Below, one piece after another: positions 12,679 to 23,930 of a stretch of 64,000 nucleotides of DNA. The DNA is taken from assembly GCF_003086295.3 (NCBI RefSeq), contig NC_092054.1, forward strand, positions 36,548,393 to 36,612,392, given 5' to 3'. This DNA comes from Arachis hypogaea. Its lineage: Eukaryota > Streptophyta > Magnoliopsida > Fabales > Fabaceae. Within the stretch, counting starts at the first letter, position 1. The number at the start of each line of letters is the position of its first letter. The notes under the pieces were generated by a model. It did no database searches and was not told the DNA's origin. It was given only the letters and a program-made list of their open reading frames with translations. A program made the translations under genes and the position numbers.

Positions 12679-13321
12679 TAAACAAGCATCACCTAACAAA
12701 AAATGCATTGATAATACACTATTGCCTAATCATAATGAAATGCTTTAAATCGCATGGTGGCCAAAACATGCAATTCAAAAGATGTAGAGAACTTGAAGGC
12801 AATGTCACATATACTTGGTATTCACAAGTGTTAAACATGAAAAATGCAAAACCAAGTAACAAAATATAACCTCAACAAAGGAATCCAACAATAAATATCA
12901 AAAGCAATTATGCTAAAATAGCATTCAGTTAATAATAAGCAGCAATAAATGACAAACAAAATTAATAATCCAACACTTATCATGAAAAATAGAAAATTGA
13001 ACAAAAATTAAACTAACCAAATAACTAACTAAAAGAGATGGCAATCAATGGTGATTGGTAGTGTTGGATGATGGTTGAAGAAGGGAAAGAAAAGAAGAGA
13101 AGAGAGAAGAAGGAAAGAAATGGAAAGAGGAGAAGAAAAGAAATGAGTGAAACAGGACAGGGGTGTCACGCATACGCTTCACGTCATGCGTATGCGTGAG
13201 TGGCAAAAGTGAGGTGCGACGCGTCCGCGTGGTGGACAAACCAGAGAGGCGACGAGTACGCGTGGTGGACAAACCAGAGAGGCGACGAGTACGCGTGGGT
13301 GGATTTTGTGCGAGAGGCACT
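12679..13321 (-). mobile_element. Element C internal sequence, non-coding part 2
   Basis: This lies between the CACTA end and the nested gypsy element. It contains a CpG-rich patch (about 13165-13310) with ACGCGTGG and GACGAGTACGCGTGG repeats, including a 37-bp direct duplication (GGTGGACAAACCAGAGAGGC at about 13232 and 13269). No gene is seen. Confidence 0.6.
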
Positions 13322-14975
13322 TGGTGCACGAAATTGTGATCCTTAAAAACGGCGCCAAAAACTTGGTGCTCGGAACATAGTTCACACACTTTGTCACAAC
13401 TTCCCACAACTAACCAGCAAGTGCATTGGGTCGTCCAAGTAATAAACCTTACGTGAGTAAGGGTCGATCCCACGGAGATTGTCGGCTTGAAGCAAGCTAT
13501 GGTCACCTTGTAAATCTCAGTCAGGCGAATTCAAATGGTTATAGAGTTTAAATAATTAAAAGATAAATAAAACGTAAAATGGGATAGAGATACTTATGTA
13601 AGTCATTGGTGAGCATTTCCAATAAGCGTATAGAGATGCTTTCGTTCCTCCTGAGCCTCTGCTTTCCTGCTGTCTTCATCCAATCATTCCCACTCCTTTC
13701 TATGGTAAGCTTTGTGTAGGGCATCACCGTTGTCAATGGCTACTTCCCATCCTCTCAGTGAAAATGGTCCAAGATGCGCTGTCACCGCACGGCTATTCAT
13801 CTGTCGGTTCTCGATCATACTGGAATAGGATTCAGTAATCCTTTTGCGTCTGTCACTACGCCCAGCACTCGCGAGTTTGAAGCTCGTCACAACTATCCCT
13901 TCCCAGATCCTACTCAGAATACCACAGACAAGGTTTAGACTTTCCGGACCTCAAGAATGGCCGCCAATAGTTCTAGCCTATACCACGAAGACTCTGATCT
14001 CACGATCAGAAGGCTAAGAGATACACATTCAAGCTTGTTTGCATGTAGAACGGAAGTGTTTGTCAGGCACGCATTCATAAGTGAGAATGATGATGAGCGT
14101 CACATAATAATCACATTCATCATGTTCTTGTGTGTGAATGGATATCTTAGAGAAGAAATAGGCTTGAATTGAATAGAAAAACAGTAGTACTTTGTATTAA
14201 TTCATGAGGAACAGCAGAGCTCCACACCTTAATCTATGATGTGTAGAAACTCTACCATTGAAAACACATAAGAACAAGGTCCAGGCATGGCCGAATGGCC
14301 AGCCTCCCCAAATGCCATATGAATTCGAAATTAAGGGAAAAGACCCCTAGTACAATAGTAAAGAGTTCTATTTATCCTAAACTAGCTACTAGGGTTACAG
14401 AATTGAGTAAATGATGCAGAAAATCACTTCCGGACCCACTTGGTGTGTGCTTGGGCTGAGCATTGAAGCTTTCACGTGCAGAGGTCTTCCTTGGAGTTAA
14501 ACGCCAGTTTGTAACCTGTTTTTGGCATTTAACTCTGCTTTGCAACCTGTTTCTGGTGTTTAACTCCAGAATATGGCAGAGAGCTGGCGTTGAACGCCAG
14601 TTTGCGTCATCTAAACTCAGGCAAAGTATGGACTATTATATATTGCTGGAAAGCGCTGGATGTCTACTTTCCAACGCAATTAAGAGCGCACCATTTGAAC
14701 TTATGTAGCTACAGAAAATCCACTTTGAGTGCAGGGAGGTCAGAATCCAACAGTATCTGCAGTCCTTTTTCAACCTCTGAATCTGGTTTTTGCTCAAGTC
14801 CCTCAATTTCAGCCAGAAATTACCTTAAATCACAGAAAAACACATAAACTCATAGTAAAGTCCAGAAATATAATTTTTATTTAAAAACTAATAAAAATAT
14901 ATTAAAAACTAAATAAATCATACTAAAAACTATTTAAAAACAATGCCAAAAAGCGTATAAATTATCCGCTCATCA
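13322..14975 (-). repeat. 3' LTR of the FIDEL-related element
   Basis: This 1,654-bp LTR reads TGATGAGCGGATAATTTATA on the minus strand from 14975 to GTGCACCA at 13322. It is longer than its partner. It has one extra copy of a short unit based on GGCGTTTAACTCC (about 14520-14570). At the other end it has about 40 additional bases that contain a primer-binding-site-like phrase (13346-13362). Confidence 0.85.
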
Positions 14976-16138
14976 CAACCCCAAACTTAAATTGTTGCTT
15001 GTCCCCAAGCAACTGAAAATCAAATAGCTAGGATAAAAAGAAGAGATATACTATAAATTCCAAAATATCAATGAAACTTAGCTCCAATCAGTTGAGCGGG
15101 ACTAGTAGCTTTTTGCCTCTTGAATAGTTTTGGCATCACACTTTATCCATTGAAGTTCAGAATGATTGGCATCTTTAGGGACTTAGAATTCAGATAGTGT
15201 TATTGATTCTCCTAGTTCAGTATGTTGATTCTTGAACACAGCTACTTTATGAGTCTTGGCCGTGGCCCTAAGCACTTTGTTTTCCAGTATTACCACCGGA
15301 TACATAAATGCCACAGACACATAACTAGGTGAACCTTTTCAGATTGTGACTCAGCTTTGCTAAAGTCCCCAATTATAGGTGTCCAGGGTTCTTAAGCACA
15401 CTCTTCTTTTGCTTTGGACCTCGACTTTAATCGCTCAGTCTCAAGTTTTCACTTGACACCTTCACACCACAAGACATGGTTAGGGACAGCTTGGTTTAGC
15501 TGCTTAGGCCAGGATTTTATTCCTTTAGACCCTCCTATCCACTGATGCTCAAAGCCTTGGATCCTTTTTATTACCCTTGCCTTTTGGTTTTAAGGGCTAT
15601 TGGCTTTTTGATCTTGCCTTTTGGTTTAAACAGCTTTTGGCTTTTTCTGCTTGCTTTTTCTTTTTCTTTCTTTTTTTTCGCCATTTTTCTTTTCTCTCTT
15701 TTTTTTTGCAAGATCTTCTCTATTCACTACTTTTTCTTGCTTCAAGAATCAATTTTTATGATTTTTCAGATTATCGATAACATTTCTCCTTTTCATCATT
15801 CTTTCAAGAGCCAACATATTTAACATCCATAAACAACAATTTCAAAAGACATATGCACTATTCAAGCATTCATTCAGAAAACAAAAAGTATTGTCACCAC
15901 ATCAAAATAATTAAACCAGTTTCAAGGATGAATTTGAAACCCTGTACTTCTTGTTCTTTTGTTTTTAGAATAGTTTTCAATTAAGAGAGGTGATGGATTC
16001 ATAGAACATTCATAACTTTAAGACATAGACACTTAGACACTAATGATCATATAGTAAAGACACAAACATAAATAAACATGAAGCATAGTAAATGAAAAAC
16101 AGAAGATAAGAACAAGGAGATTAAGGAATGGGTCCACC
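14976..16138 (-). mobile_element. FIDEL-related element, 3' non-coding region
   Basis: This region lies between ORF2 and the 3' LTR. Next to the LTR on the minus strand is AATTTAAGTTTGGGGTTG (14976-14992, the likely polypurine tract), preceded by a perfect 8-bp hairpin GTTGCTTG-GGGA-CAAGCAAC (14994-15013). A T-rich block (plus strand, 15640-15730) follows. No gene is seen. Confidence 0.65.
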
Positions 16139-17290
16139 TTAGTGAGGGTGACGTTTTCCTCTTCTTGAAGAACCAATGGTGCTCTTAAGCTCTTCTATGT
16201 CTCTTCCTTGTCTTTGTTTCTCCTCCCTCATAGCTCTTTGATCTTCTCTAATCTCATGGAGGATGATGGAGTGCTCTTGGTGCTCCATTCTTAGTTGTCC
16301 CATGTTAGAGCTTAATTCTCCTAGGGAAGTGTTGATTTGCTCCCAATAGTTTTGTGGAGGAAAGTGCATCCCCTGAGGCATCTCAGGGATTTCATGGTGA
16401 GGAATTTCCTCATGCTCTTGTTGAGGTCTATGATCTCTTGTTTGCTCCATCTTTTTCTTAGTGATGGGCTTGTCCTCTTCAATGAGGATGTCTCCCTCTA
16501 TGTCAATTCCAGCCAAATTGCAGAGGTGACAAATGAGGTGAAGAAAGGCTAACCTTGCCAAAGTGGAGGACTTGTCGGCCACCTTGTAGAGTTCTTGAGG
16601 TATAATCTCATGAACTTCCACTTCCTCCCAAATCATGATACTATGGATCATGATGGCCCGGTCTATAGTAACTTCAGACCAGTTGCTAGTAGGAATGATT
16701 GAACGTTGAATAAACTCCAACCATCCTCTAGCTATAGGCTTAAGGTCCAGTCTTCTCAATTGAACCGGCTTTCCTCTTGAGTCAACTTTCCATTGAGCTC
16801 CTTCCACACATATGTCTATGAGGACTTGGTCCAACCTTTGATCAAAGTTGACCCTTCTAGTGCAGGGGCGTGTGTTTTCTTCCATCATTGGCAAGTTGAA
16901 CGCCAGCCTTACATTTTCCGGACTGAAATCTAAGTAATTCTTCCGAACCATTGTAAGCCAATTCTTTGGATTCGGGTTCACACTTTGATCATGGTTCCTA
17001 GTGATCCATGCATTTGCATAGAACTCTTGAACCATTAATATCCCGACTTGTTGAATAGGATTAGAGAGAACTTCCCATCCTCTTCTTCTAATCTCTTGTC
17101 GGATCTCCGGATATTCGCTCCTTTTGAGCTTGAAAGGAACCTCAGGGATCACTTTCTTCTTGGCCATAACTTCATAGAAGTGGTCTTGATGGACCTTTGA
17201 GATAAATCTCTCCATCTCCCATGACTCAGAGGTGGAAGCAATTGCCTTCCCTTTCCTCTTTCTTGAGGTTTCTCTGGCCTTAGGTGCCAT
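16139..17290 (-). CDS. Retroelement ORF2, plant-transposon-protein type (PF20167-like)
   Basis: This is a 383-residue intact ORF. It begins with a basic stretch (residues 1-20, Lys/Arg-rich, nuclear-localisation-like). A globular region of about residues 30-275 resembles the domain Pfam calls putative plant transposon protein, with landmarks VLSNPIQQVGILMVQEFYAN and LARLAFLHLICHLCNLAGID. The end is a charged coiled coil (about 310-370) with a basic tail RRGKRHPH. Such ORFs sit between pol and the 3' LTR of Athila-like elements, the position of env in retroviruses, but no signal peptide or membrane segment is visible here. The ORF at 40655-41908 in element E is of the same kind. The function is unknown and the family assignment is from memory. 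Confidence 0.7.
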   Translation of the reverse strand: MAPKARETSRKRKGKAIASTSESWEMERFISKVHQDHFYEVMAKKKVIPEVPFKLKRSEYPEIRQEIRRRGWEVLSNPIQQVGILMVQEFYANAWITRNHDQSVNPNPKNWLTMVRKNYLDFSPENVRLAFNLPMMEENTRPCTRRVNFDQRLDQVLIDICVEGAQWKVDSRGKPVQLRRLDLKPIARGWLEFIQRSIIPTSNWSEVTIDRAIMIHSIMIWEEVEVHEIIPQELYKVADKSSTLARLAFLHLICHLCNLAGIDIEGDILIEEDKPITKKKMEQTRDHRPQQEHEEIPHHEIPEMPQGMHFPPQNYWEQINTSLGELSSNMGQLRMEHQEHSIILHEIREDQRAMREEKQRQGRDIEELKSTIGSSRRGKRHPH

Positions 17291-18151
17291 TAATGGTTAT
17301 GGAAAAACAAAAAGCTATGCTTTTACCACACCAAACTTAAAATGTTTGCTCGTCCCTGAGCAAAAGAAGAAAGAAAGAGAGAGAAGAGGAAGAAAATGGA
17401 GGAGATGGAGGGAGAAGGTATATTCGGCCAAGGGGAAGAAGAGAGGGTTGTGTTGTGTGAAAATGAAGAAGGAATGAGGGGTTTATATAGGAGTGGAGGA
17501 ATGTTTAGGGTTCGGCCATTAGGGTTGGGTTTGGGAGGGAAAAGAGTTTAAATTTTGAAGGTAGGTGGGGTTTTTGGGAAGAGAGGATGGATGTGAGTGG
17601 TGAAGAGGTGATGGGGAAGAGTGATTGAGGTGATTGGTGAAGGGTATTTGTTGAAGAGAGTTATCAAAAGGTGTGAAGAGGAGAGAAGAAAAGGTGGGGA
17701 TCCTATGGGGTCCACAGATCCAGTGGGGTCAAGGACTTAACATCCCTGCTCCAATTAGGCGTGTAAAACGCCCTTAGTATGCATGTCTGGCGTTAACCGC
17801 CAGCTTGCTGCTTGTTTCTGGCGTTTAACGCCACTTCCATGCTCTGTTCTGGCGTTAAACGCCAGTCTGGTGCTTGTTTCTGGTGTTTAACGCCAGCTTG
17901 ATGCTTCTTTCTGGCGTTAAACGCCAGTTTGATGCTTCTTACTGGCGTTTAAACGCCAGTAAGTTCTTCCTCCAGGGTGAGCTGTTTTTCATTCTGTTTT
18001 TTATTTTTCAGTAGTTTTTTTGTTTCTCCACATGATCATCAACCTAAAAAAATAAAATAAAATAAAATAGATATAATTAAATAACATTGGGTCGCCTCCC
18101 AACAAGCGCTTCTTTAATGTCAATAACTTGACAGTGAGCTCTCATGGAGCC
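17291..18151 (-). repeat. Intergenic region with array of CTGGCGTTTAACGCCAG palindromes
   Basis: About six copies of a 16-18-bp palindrome close to CTGGCGTTTAACGCCAG, spaced about 37 bp, occupy 17787-17960, with GCTTGTTTCTGG/GATGCTTCTTTCTGG linkers. Single diverged units also occur in both LTRs (about 14490-14600 and 23480-23555). Immediately 5' of ORF2 there is another TTTAAGTTTGGTGTGG phrase with a hairpin (about 17322-17364). The region is transcribed sense for gag and ORF2. Confidence 0.75.
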
Positions 18152-20311
18152 TCACATATATTCAGAGCATTGTTGGAACCTCCCAACACCAAACTTAGAG
18201 TTTGAATATGGGGGTTCAACACCAAACTTAGAGTTTGACTGTGGGGGCTTTGGTTGACTCTGCAGTGAGAGAAGCTTTTCATGCTTCCTCTCCATGGTTA
18301 CAGAAGGAAATCCTTGAGTTTTAAACACAAAGTTGTCCTCATTCAGTTGAAGGACCAACTCTCCTCTGTCCACATCAATTACAGCTTTTGCTGTGGCTAG
18401 GAAGGGTCTTCCAAGGATGATGGATTCATCCTCCTCCTTTCCAGTGTCTAGGATTATGAAATCAGCAGGGATGTAAAGGCCTTTAACCTTTACTAACACG
18501 TCCTCTACTTGTCCATAAGCCTGTTTTCTTGAGTTGTCTGCCATCTCTAAAGAGATTCTGGCAGCTTGCACCTCAAAGATCCCAAGTTTTTCAATTACAG
18601 AGAGTGGCATTAAGTTTATTCCTGACCTCAGGTCACACAGAGTCTTCTCAAAGGTCATGGTGCCTATGTTACAGGGAATTAGGAATTTACCAGGATCCTG
18701 TTTCTTTTGAGGTAATTTCTGCCTATCCAATGTATTTAGTTCATTGGTGAGCAAGGGAGGTTCATCTTCCCAAGTCTCATTACCAAATAGCTTGGCATTC
18801 AGCTTCATGATTGCACTAAGGTACTTAGCAACTTGCTCTTCAGTAATGTCTTCATCCTCTTCAGAGGATGAATACTCATCAGAGCTTATGAAGGGCAGAA
18901 GGAGGTTCAATGGAATCTCTATGGTCTCTAGATGAGCCTCAGATTCCTTTGGTTCCTCAAAGGGAAACTCCTTATTGGTCACTGAGCGTCTCAGGAGGTC
19001 TTCCTCACTAGGATTCACGTCCTTCTCCTCCTCTTTGGGTTCGGCCACACCAAGCAAGGTAATGGCCTTGCACTCTCTTTTTGGATTCTCTTTTGTATTG
19101 CTTGAGAGAGTACTAGGAGGGGTTTCAGTGACTCTTTTACTCAGCTGGCCCACTTGTGCCTCTAAATTTCTAATGGAGGACCTTATTTCATTCATGAAAC
19201 TTAGAGTGGCCTTAGAAAGATCAGAGACTATATTTTCTAAGCTAGATGGATTCTGCTCATAATTCTCTGTCTGTTGCTGAGTGGATGAAGAAAAAGGCTT
19301 ACTATTGCTAAACCTGTTTCTTCCACCATTATTAAAGCCTTGTTGAGGCTTTTGTTGATCCTTCCATGAGAAATTTGGATGATTTCTCCATGAGAGATTG
19401 TAGGTATTCCCATAGGATTCCCCCATGTAATTCACCTCTGCTATTACAGTGTTCTCAGGATCATAAGCTTCTTCTTCAAAAGATGCCTCTTGAGTACTGT
19501 TGGATGCAGCTTGCAATCTATTCAGACTCTGAGAAATCATATTGACTTGCTGAATCAATATTTTGTTCTGAGCCAATATGGCATTCAGAGTATCAATTTC
19601 AAGAACTTCCTTCCTCTGAGGCATCCCATTACTCACAGGATTCCTTTCAGAAGTGTACATGAACTGGTTATTTGTAACCATGTCAATGAGTTCCTGAGCT
19701 TCTGCAGGCGTTTTCTTTAGGTGAATGGATCTACCTGCAGAATGGTCCAATGACATCTTTGATAATTCAGACAGACCATCATAGAATATATCCAGGATGG
19801 TCCATTCTGAAAGCATGTCAGAAGGACACTTTTTGGTCAGTTGCTTATATCTCTCCCAAGCTTCATAGAGGGATTCACCTTCCTTTTGTTTGAAGGTTTG
19901 AACATCCACTCTAAGCTTGCTAAGCTTTTGAGGAGGAAAGAACTTGGCTAAGAAAGCCGTGACCAGCTTATCCCAAGAGTTCAAGCTATCTTTAGGTTGA
20001 GAGTCCAACCATATTCTAGCTCTGTCTCTTACAGCAAACGGGAAAAGCATAAGCCTGTAGACCTCGGAGTCAACCCCATTGGTCTTAACAGTATCACAGA
20101 TTTGTAAGAATTCAGTTAAGAACTGAAAAGGATCTTCTGATGGAAGTCCATGAAACTTGCAATTCTGCTGCATCAGAGAAACTAATTGAGGCTTTAGCTC
20201 AAAATTGTTTGCTCCAATGGCAGGGATTGAGATGCTTCTTCCATGTAAATTGGAATTTGGTGCAGTAAAGTCACCAAGCATCTTCCTTGCATTGTTATTA
20301 TTTTCGGCCAT
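18152..20311 (-). CDS. Gag-protease polyprotein, non-autonomous gypsy element
   Basis: The ORF is 719 residues and intact. A retrotransposon gag domain lies at about residues 50-215, with ARIWLDSQPKDSLNSWDKLV and the motif ESLYEAWERYKQLTKKCP. A low-complexity Asn/Gln region follows (about 315-360), then an aspartic-protease-like region (about 555-690) with DLRSGINLMP where gypsy proteases have Asp-Leu-Gly-Ser/Ala, and ILGRPFL. The glycine after the catalytic Asp is Arg, so the protease is probably inactive. No zinc knuckle (CCHC) is seen. The last 30 residues come from a tandem DNA duplication giving SNSKFGVE twice. The ORF stops without entering a reverse transcriptase. Confidence 0.85.
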   Translation of the reverse strand: MAENNNNARKMLGDFTAPNSNLHGRSISIPAIGANNFELKPQLVSLMQQNCKFHGLPSEDPFQFLTEFLQICDTVKTNGVDSEVYRLMLFPFAVRDRARIWLDSQPKDSLNSWDKLVTAFLAKFFPPQKLSKLRVDVQTFKQKEGESLYEAWERYKQLTKKCPSDMLSEWTILDIFYDGLSELSKMSLDHSAGRSIHLKKTPAEAQELIDMVTNNQFMYTSERNPVSNGMPQRKEVLEIDTLNAILAQNKILIQQVNMISQSLNRLQAASNSTQEASFEEEAYDPENTVIAEVNYMGESYGNTYNLSWRNHPNFSWKDQQKPQQGFNNGGRNRFSNSKPFSSSTQQQTENYEQNPSSLENIVSDLSKATLSFMNEIRSSIRNLEAQVGQLSKRVTETPPSTLSSNTKENPKRECKAITLLGVAEPKEEEKDVNPSEEDLLRRSVTNKEFPFEEPKESEAHLETIEIPLNLLLPFISSDEYSSSEEDEDITEEQVAKYLSAIMKLNAKLFGNETWEDEPPLLTNELNTLDRQKLPQKKQDPGKFLIPCNIGTMTFEKTLCDLRSGINLMPLSVIEKLGIFEVQAARISLEMADNSRKQAYGQVEDVLVKVKGLYIPADFIILDTGKEEDESIILGRPFLATAKAVIDVDRGELVLQLNEDNFVFKTQGFPSVTMERKHEKLLSLQSQPKPPQSNSKFGVEPPYSNSKFGVGRFQQCSEYM

Positions 20312-22325
20312 GTCTCCTTCTTTTTCGAAAATTTCTGTCAGATTTTCTCCAGAGAGTTATGCTTTTGCTTCCTTTAGCTTCCTCTTCAGAGTCCTTTCAT
20401 GTTCAGGATCAGCTTCAACAAGAATGTTCTTATCCTTGTTCCTGCTCATATGAAAAAGAAGAAAACAAAAAAGAAAATATGGAATCCTCTATGTCACAGT
20501 ATATAGATTCCTTATGTAAGTATAAGAAGAGAAGAATAGAGGAAGGAAAAGATAAGAATCCAAACACAGAGGGGAAGAGTGGGTTCAAATTCTTGGGTGG
20601 AAGAGAAGTGTTGGTAGATGAATAAATAATTAGAAGGAGATGAGAGATGGAAGAATTCGAAAATTAAATAAAATAAAATGAAAATATTTTTGTTTTTAAT
20701 TTAAAATTAAAGTTAAAATTCAAAAATAAGAAAAGAAATAAAATTAAAATTAAAATTTTAGAATAATTAGTTAATTACAAAAGAATTTTGAAAAAGAGGA
20801 AGGTGATTTTCGAAAATTAGAGAGAGAAAATTAGTTAGGTAGTTTTGAAAAAGATAAGAATCAAACAAAAAGATAAGATTAATTGAAAAAGATTTGAAAA
20901 TCAATTTTGAAAAGATAAGAGGTTAGAAAAGATTTTGAAATTGATTTTGAAAAAGATGTGATTGAAATTTATTTTGAAAATGAATTTTAAAAAAATTTGA
21001 TTTTAAAAATTAAAGTTGATTACTTGACTAACAAGAAATAAAAAGATATGATTTTAAAATTTAAAGATTGAATCTTTCTTACTAGGCAAGTAACAAATTT
21101 AAAAAATTTTGAATCAATCACATTAATTGTTAGCATTAATTTCGAAAAAGATTTTGAAAATAAATTTTGAAAATTTCGAAAAAAATGAAAGAAAAAAATG
21201 AAAAAGACTTGATTTTTGAAAAAGATTTGAAAAAGATAGAATTTTTAAATTGAAATTTGATTTGACTCATAATAAACAACTAGATTTTAAAAATTTTTGA
21301 AAAAGTCAACTCAAATTTTCGAGAATTTATGAGTGAAAAAGGGAAAGATATTTTTTTGATTTTTGAATTTTTTAATGAAGAAAGAGAAAAACACAAAAAA
21401 GACACAATGCATAAAAATTTTGGATCAAAACAAATGATGCATGCAAGAACACTATGAATGTCAAGATGAACACCAAGAACACTTTGAATGTCAAGATGAA
21501 CACTAAGAAGTTATTTTTGAAAATTTTTTTAAGAAAAGAAAAACATGCAAGACACCAAACTTAGAAATTTTCAATGTTGAGACATTAATAATTCAAAAAT
21601 GCATATGAGAAACAAGAAAAGACATCAAACAAGAAATTTTAAAGATCAAACAAGAAGACTTACTAAGAACAACTTGAAGATCATGAAGAATGCAATGCAT
21701 GGATTTTCGAAAAAATGCAAGAAAGAGATAAACATGCAATTGACACCAAACTTAAAAACTGACATAAGACTTAAACAAGAAACATCAAATTATTTTTGAT
21801 TTTATGATTTTATTAAAATTTTTGGTATTTTTCGAAAATTATTTGGAAAAAGAAAAATAAGGATTTCAAAATTTTTTTATGAGAATTCCAGGAATCATGC
21901 AATGTTAATCTAAAGCTCCAGTCCAGGAATTAGACATGGCTTACTAGCCAGCCAAGCTTTCAGTGAAAGCTCCGGTCCAAAACACTAGACATGGCCGATG
22001 GCCAGCCAAGCTTCAGCAGATACAAATCAGACATATAACAGCTGATTAGATGAGAATCCACGGACTCTTGTGATGATAAGTTGAAATCTCGGTCCAAAGG
22101 ATTAGACATGGCTTGACAGCCAGCCAGGCTTCAACAGATCATGAAGAAACTCTAGAATTCATTCTTAAAAATTCTTGAAGCCAAAGAATAATTTATTTTT
22201 GAAAAATTTTGTTTTTAAATTTTTTTGAAAATAGAAATAAAAAATAAAAATAAAAAGCTTAAATTAAAATAAAGTTACCTAATCTGAGCAACAAGATGAA
22301 CCGTCAGTTGTCCAAACTCGAACAA
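20312..22325 (-). mobile_element. FIDEL-related element, leader between primer site and gag
   Basis: About 2 kb extremely rich in A on the plus strand (GAAAAAGAT repeats). Near the primer-binding site lie three diverged copies (about 21911-21963, 21964-22020, 22087-22140) of a unit containing TCCGGTCCAAAACACTAGAC and the near-palindrome ATGGCCGATGGCCAGCC; the LTRs also carry a TGGCCGAATGGCCAGCC version (about 14288 and 23276). No ORF is credible. Confidence 0.6.
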
Positions 22326-22343
22326 TCCTCGGCAATGGTGCCA
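22326..22343 (-). promoter_or_regulatory. Primer-binding site of the FIDEL-related element
   Basis: The minus strand reads TGGCACCATTGCCGAGGA, the tRNA-Asp complement with three G-to-A transitions. It lies six bases inside the 5' LTR. Confidence 0.75.
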
Positions 22344-22349
22344 AAAACT

Positions 22350-23930
22350 TGGTGCTCAGAACGTAATTCACACACTTTGTCACAACTTCGCACAACTAAC
22401 CAGCAAGTGCATTGAGTCGTCCAAGTAATAAACCTTACGTGAGTAAGGGTCGATCCCACGGAGATTGTCGGCTTGAAGCAAGCTATGGTCACCTTGTAAA
22501 TCTCAGTCAGGCGGATTCAAATGGTTATAGAGTTTTAATAATTAAAAGATAAATAAAACGTAAAATGGGACAGAGATACTTATGTAAGTCATTGGTGAGA
22601 ATTTCAGATAAGCGTATAGAGATGCTTTCGTTCCTTCTGAGCCTCTGCTTTCCTGCTGTCTTCATCCAATCATTCCCACTCCTTTCTATGGCAAGCTTTG
22701 TGTAGGGAATCACCGTTGTCAATGGCTACTTCCCATCCTCTCAGTGAAAATGGTCCAAGATGCGCTGTCACCGCACGGCTATTCATTTGTCTGTTCTCGA
22801 TCATACTAGAATAGGATTCAGTAATCCTTTTGCGTCTGTCACTACGCCCAGCACTCGCGAGTTTGAAGCTCGTCACAGCCATCCCTTCCCGGATCCTACT
22901 CGGAATACCACAGACAAGGTTTAGACTTTCCAGACATCAAGAATGGCCGCCAATAGTTCTAGCCTATACCACGAAGACTCTGATCTCACGATCAGAAGGC
23001 TAAGAGATACACATTCAAGCTTGTTTGCATGTAGAACAGAAGTGTTTGTCAGGCACGTGTTCATAAGTGAGAATGATGATGAGCGTCTCATAATCATCAC
23101 ATTCATCATGTTCTTATGTGCAAATGGATATCTTAGAGAAGAAATAGGCTTGAATTGAATAGAAAAACAGTAGTACTTTGCATTAATTCATGAGGAACAG
23201 CAGAGCTCCACACCTTAATCTATGATGTGTAGAAACTCTACCGTTGAAAATACATAAGAACATGGTCCAGGCATGGCCGAATGGCCAGCCTCCCCAAATG
23301 GCATATGAATTCGAAATTAAGGGAAAAGACCCCTAGTACAATAGTAAAGAGTTTTATTTATCCTAAACTAGTTACTAGGGTTACAGAATTGAGTAAATGA
23401 TGCAGAAAATCACTTCCGGGCCCACTTGGTGTGTGCTTGGGCTGAGCATTGAAGCTTTCATGTGCAGAGGTCCTCCTTGGAGTTAAACGCCAGTTTGTAA
23501 CCTGTTTCTGGCGTTTAACTCCAGAATAGGGCAGAGAGCTGGCGTTGAACACCTGTTTGCATCGTCTAAACTCAGGCAAAGTATGGACTATTATATATTG
23601 CTGAAAAGCGCTGGATGTCTACTTTCCAACGCAATTGCGAGCGCACCATTTGGACTTTTGTAGCTCCAGAAAATCCACTTTGAGTGCAGGGAGGTCAGAA
23701 TCCAACAGCATCTGCAGTCCTTTTTCAACCTCTGAATCTGGTTTTTGCTCAAGTCCCTCAATTTCAGCCAGAAATTATCTGAAATCACAGAAAAACACAC
23801 AAACTCATAGTAAAGTCCAGAAATGTGATTTTTATTTAAAAGCTAATAAAAATATTTTAAAAACTAACTAAATCATACTAAGAACTATGTAAAAATAATG
23901 CCAAAAAGCGTATAAATTATCCGCTCATCA
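22350..23930 (-). repeat. 5' LTR of the FIDEL-related element
   Basis: A 1,581-bp partner of 13322-14975. The first ~800 compared positions differ at roughly 4% by eye, almost all transitions. A small ORF (minus, 22882-22670) is conserved in the partner LTR but is not convincing as a gene. Confidence 0.85.

Larger units (their letters stand above)
13322..23930 (-). mobile_element. FIDEL-related non-autonomous gypsy element (gag-protease plus ORF2, no pol)
   Basis: The LTRs at 13322-14975 and 22350-23930 enclose about 7.4 kb. On the minus strand the order is 5' LTR, primer-binding site (22343-22326), long leader, gag-protease ORF, palindrome array, ORF2, polypurine tract, 3' LTR. The flanking target sequence is GGCAC on the left and AGCAC on the right, a near-match 5-bp duplication. 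Reverse transcriptase, RNase H and integrase are entirely missing, so replication would need an autonomous partner. It resembles what is described in peanut as a non-autonomous relative of FIDEL (recalled, not searched). Confidence 0.85.

Noticed and set aside
13684..13890. Small minus-strand ORF (68 codons), repeated at 22670-22882
   Set aside because: It lies inside the LTR pair and is conserved only because the LTRs are copies; no start context, domain or codon bias supports a gene.
17787..17960. Possible CRISPR-like array of palindromic repeats with spacers
   Set aside because: The linkers are near-identical to each other, the host is a plant, and the units also occur singly in LTRs; kept only as a repeat array.
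18529..20625. Plus-strand ORFs opposite the gag-protease frame
   Set aside because: Shadows of the minus-strand gag, with no motif of their own.
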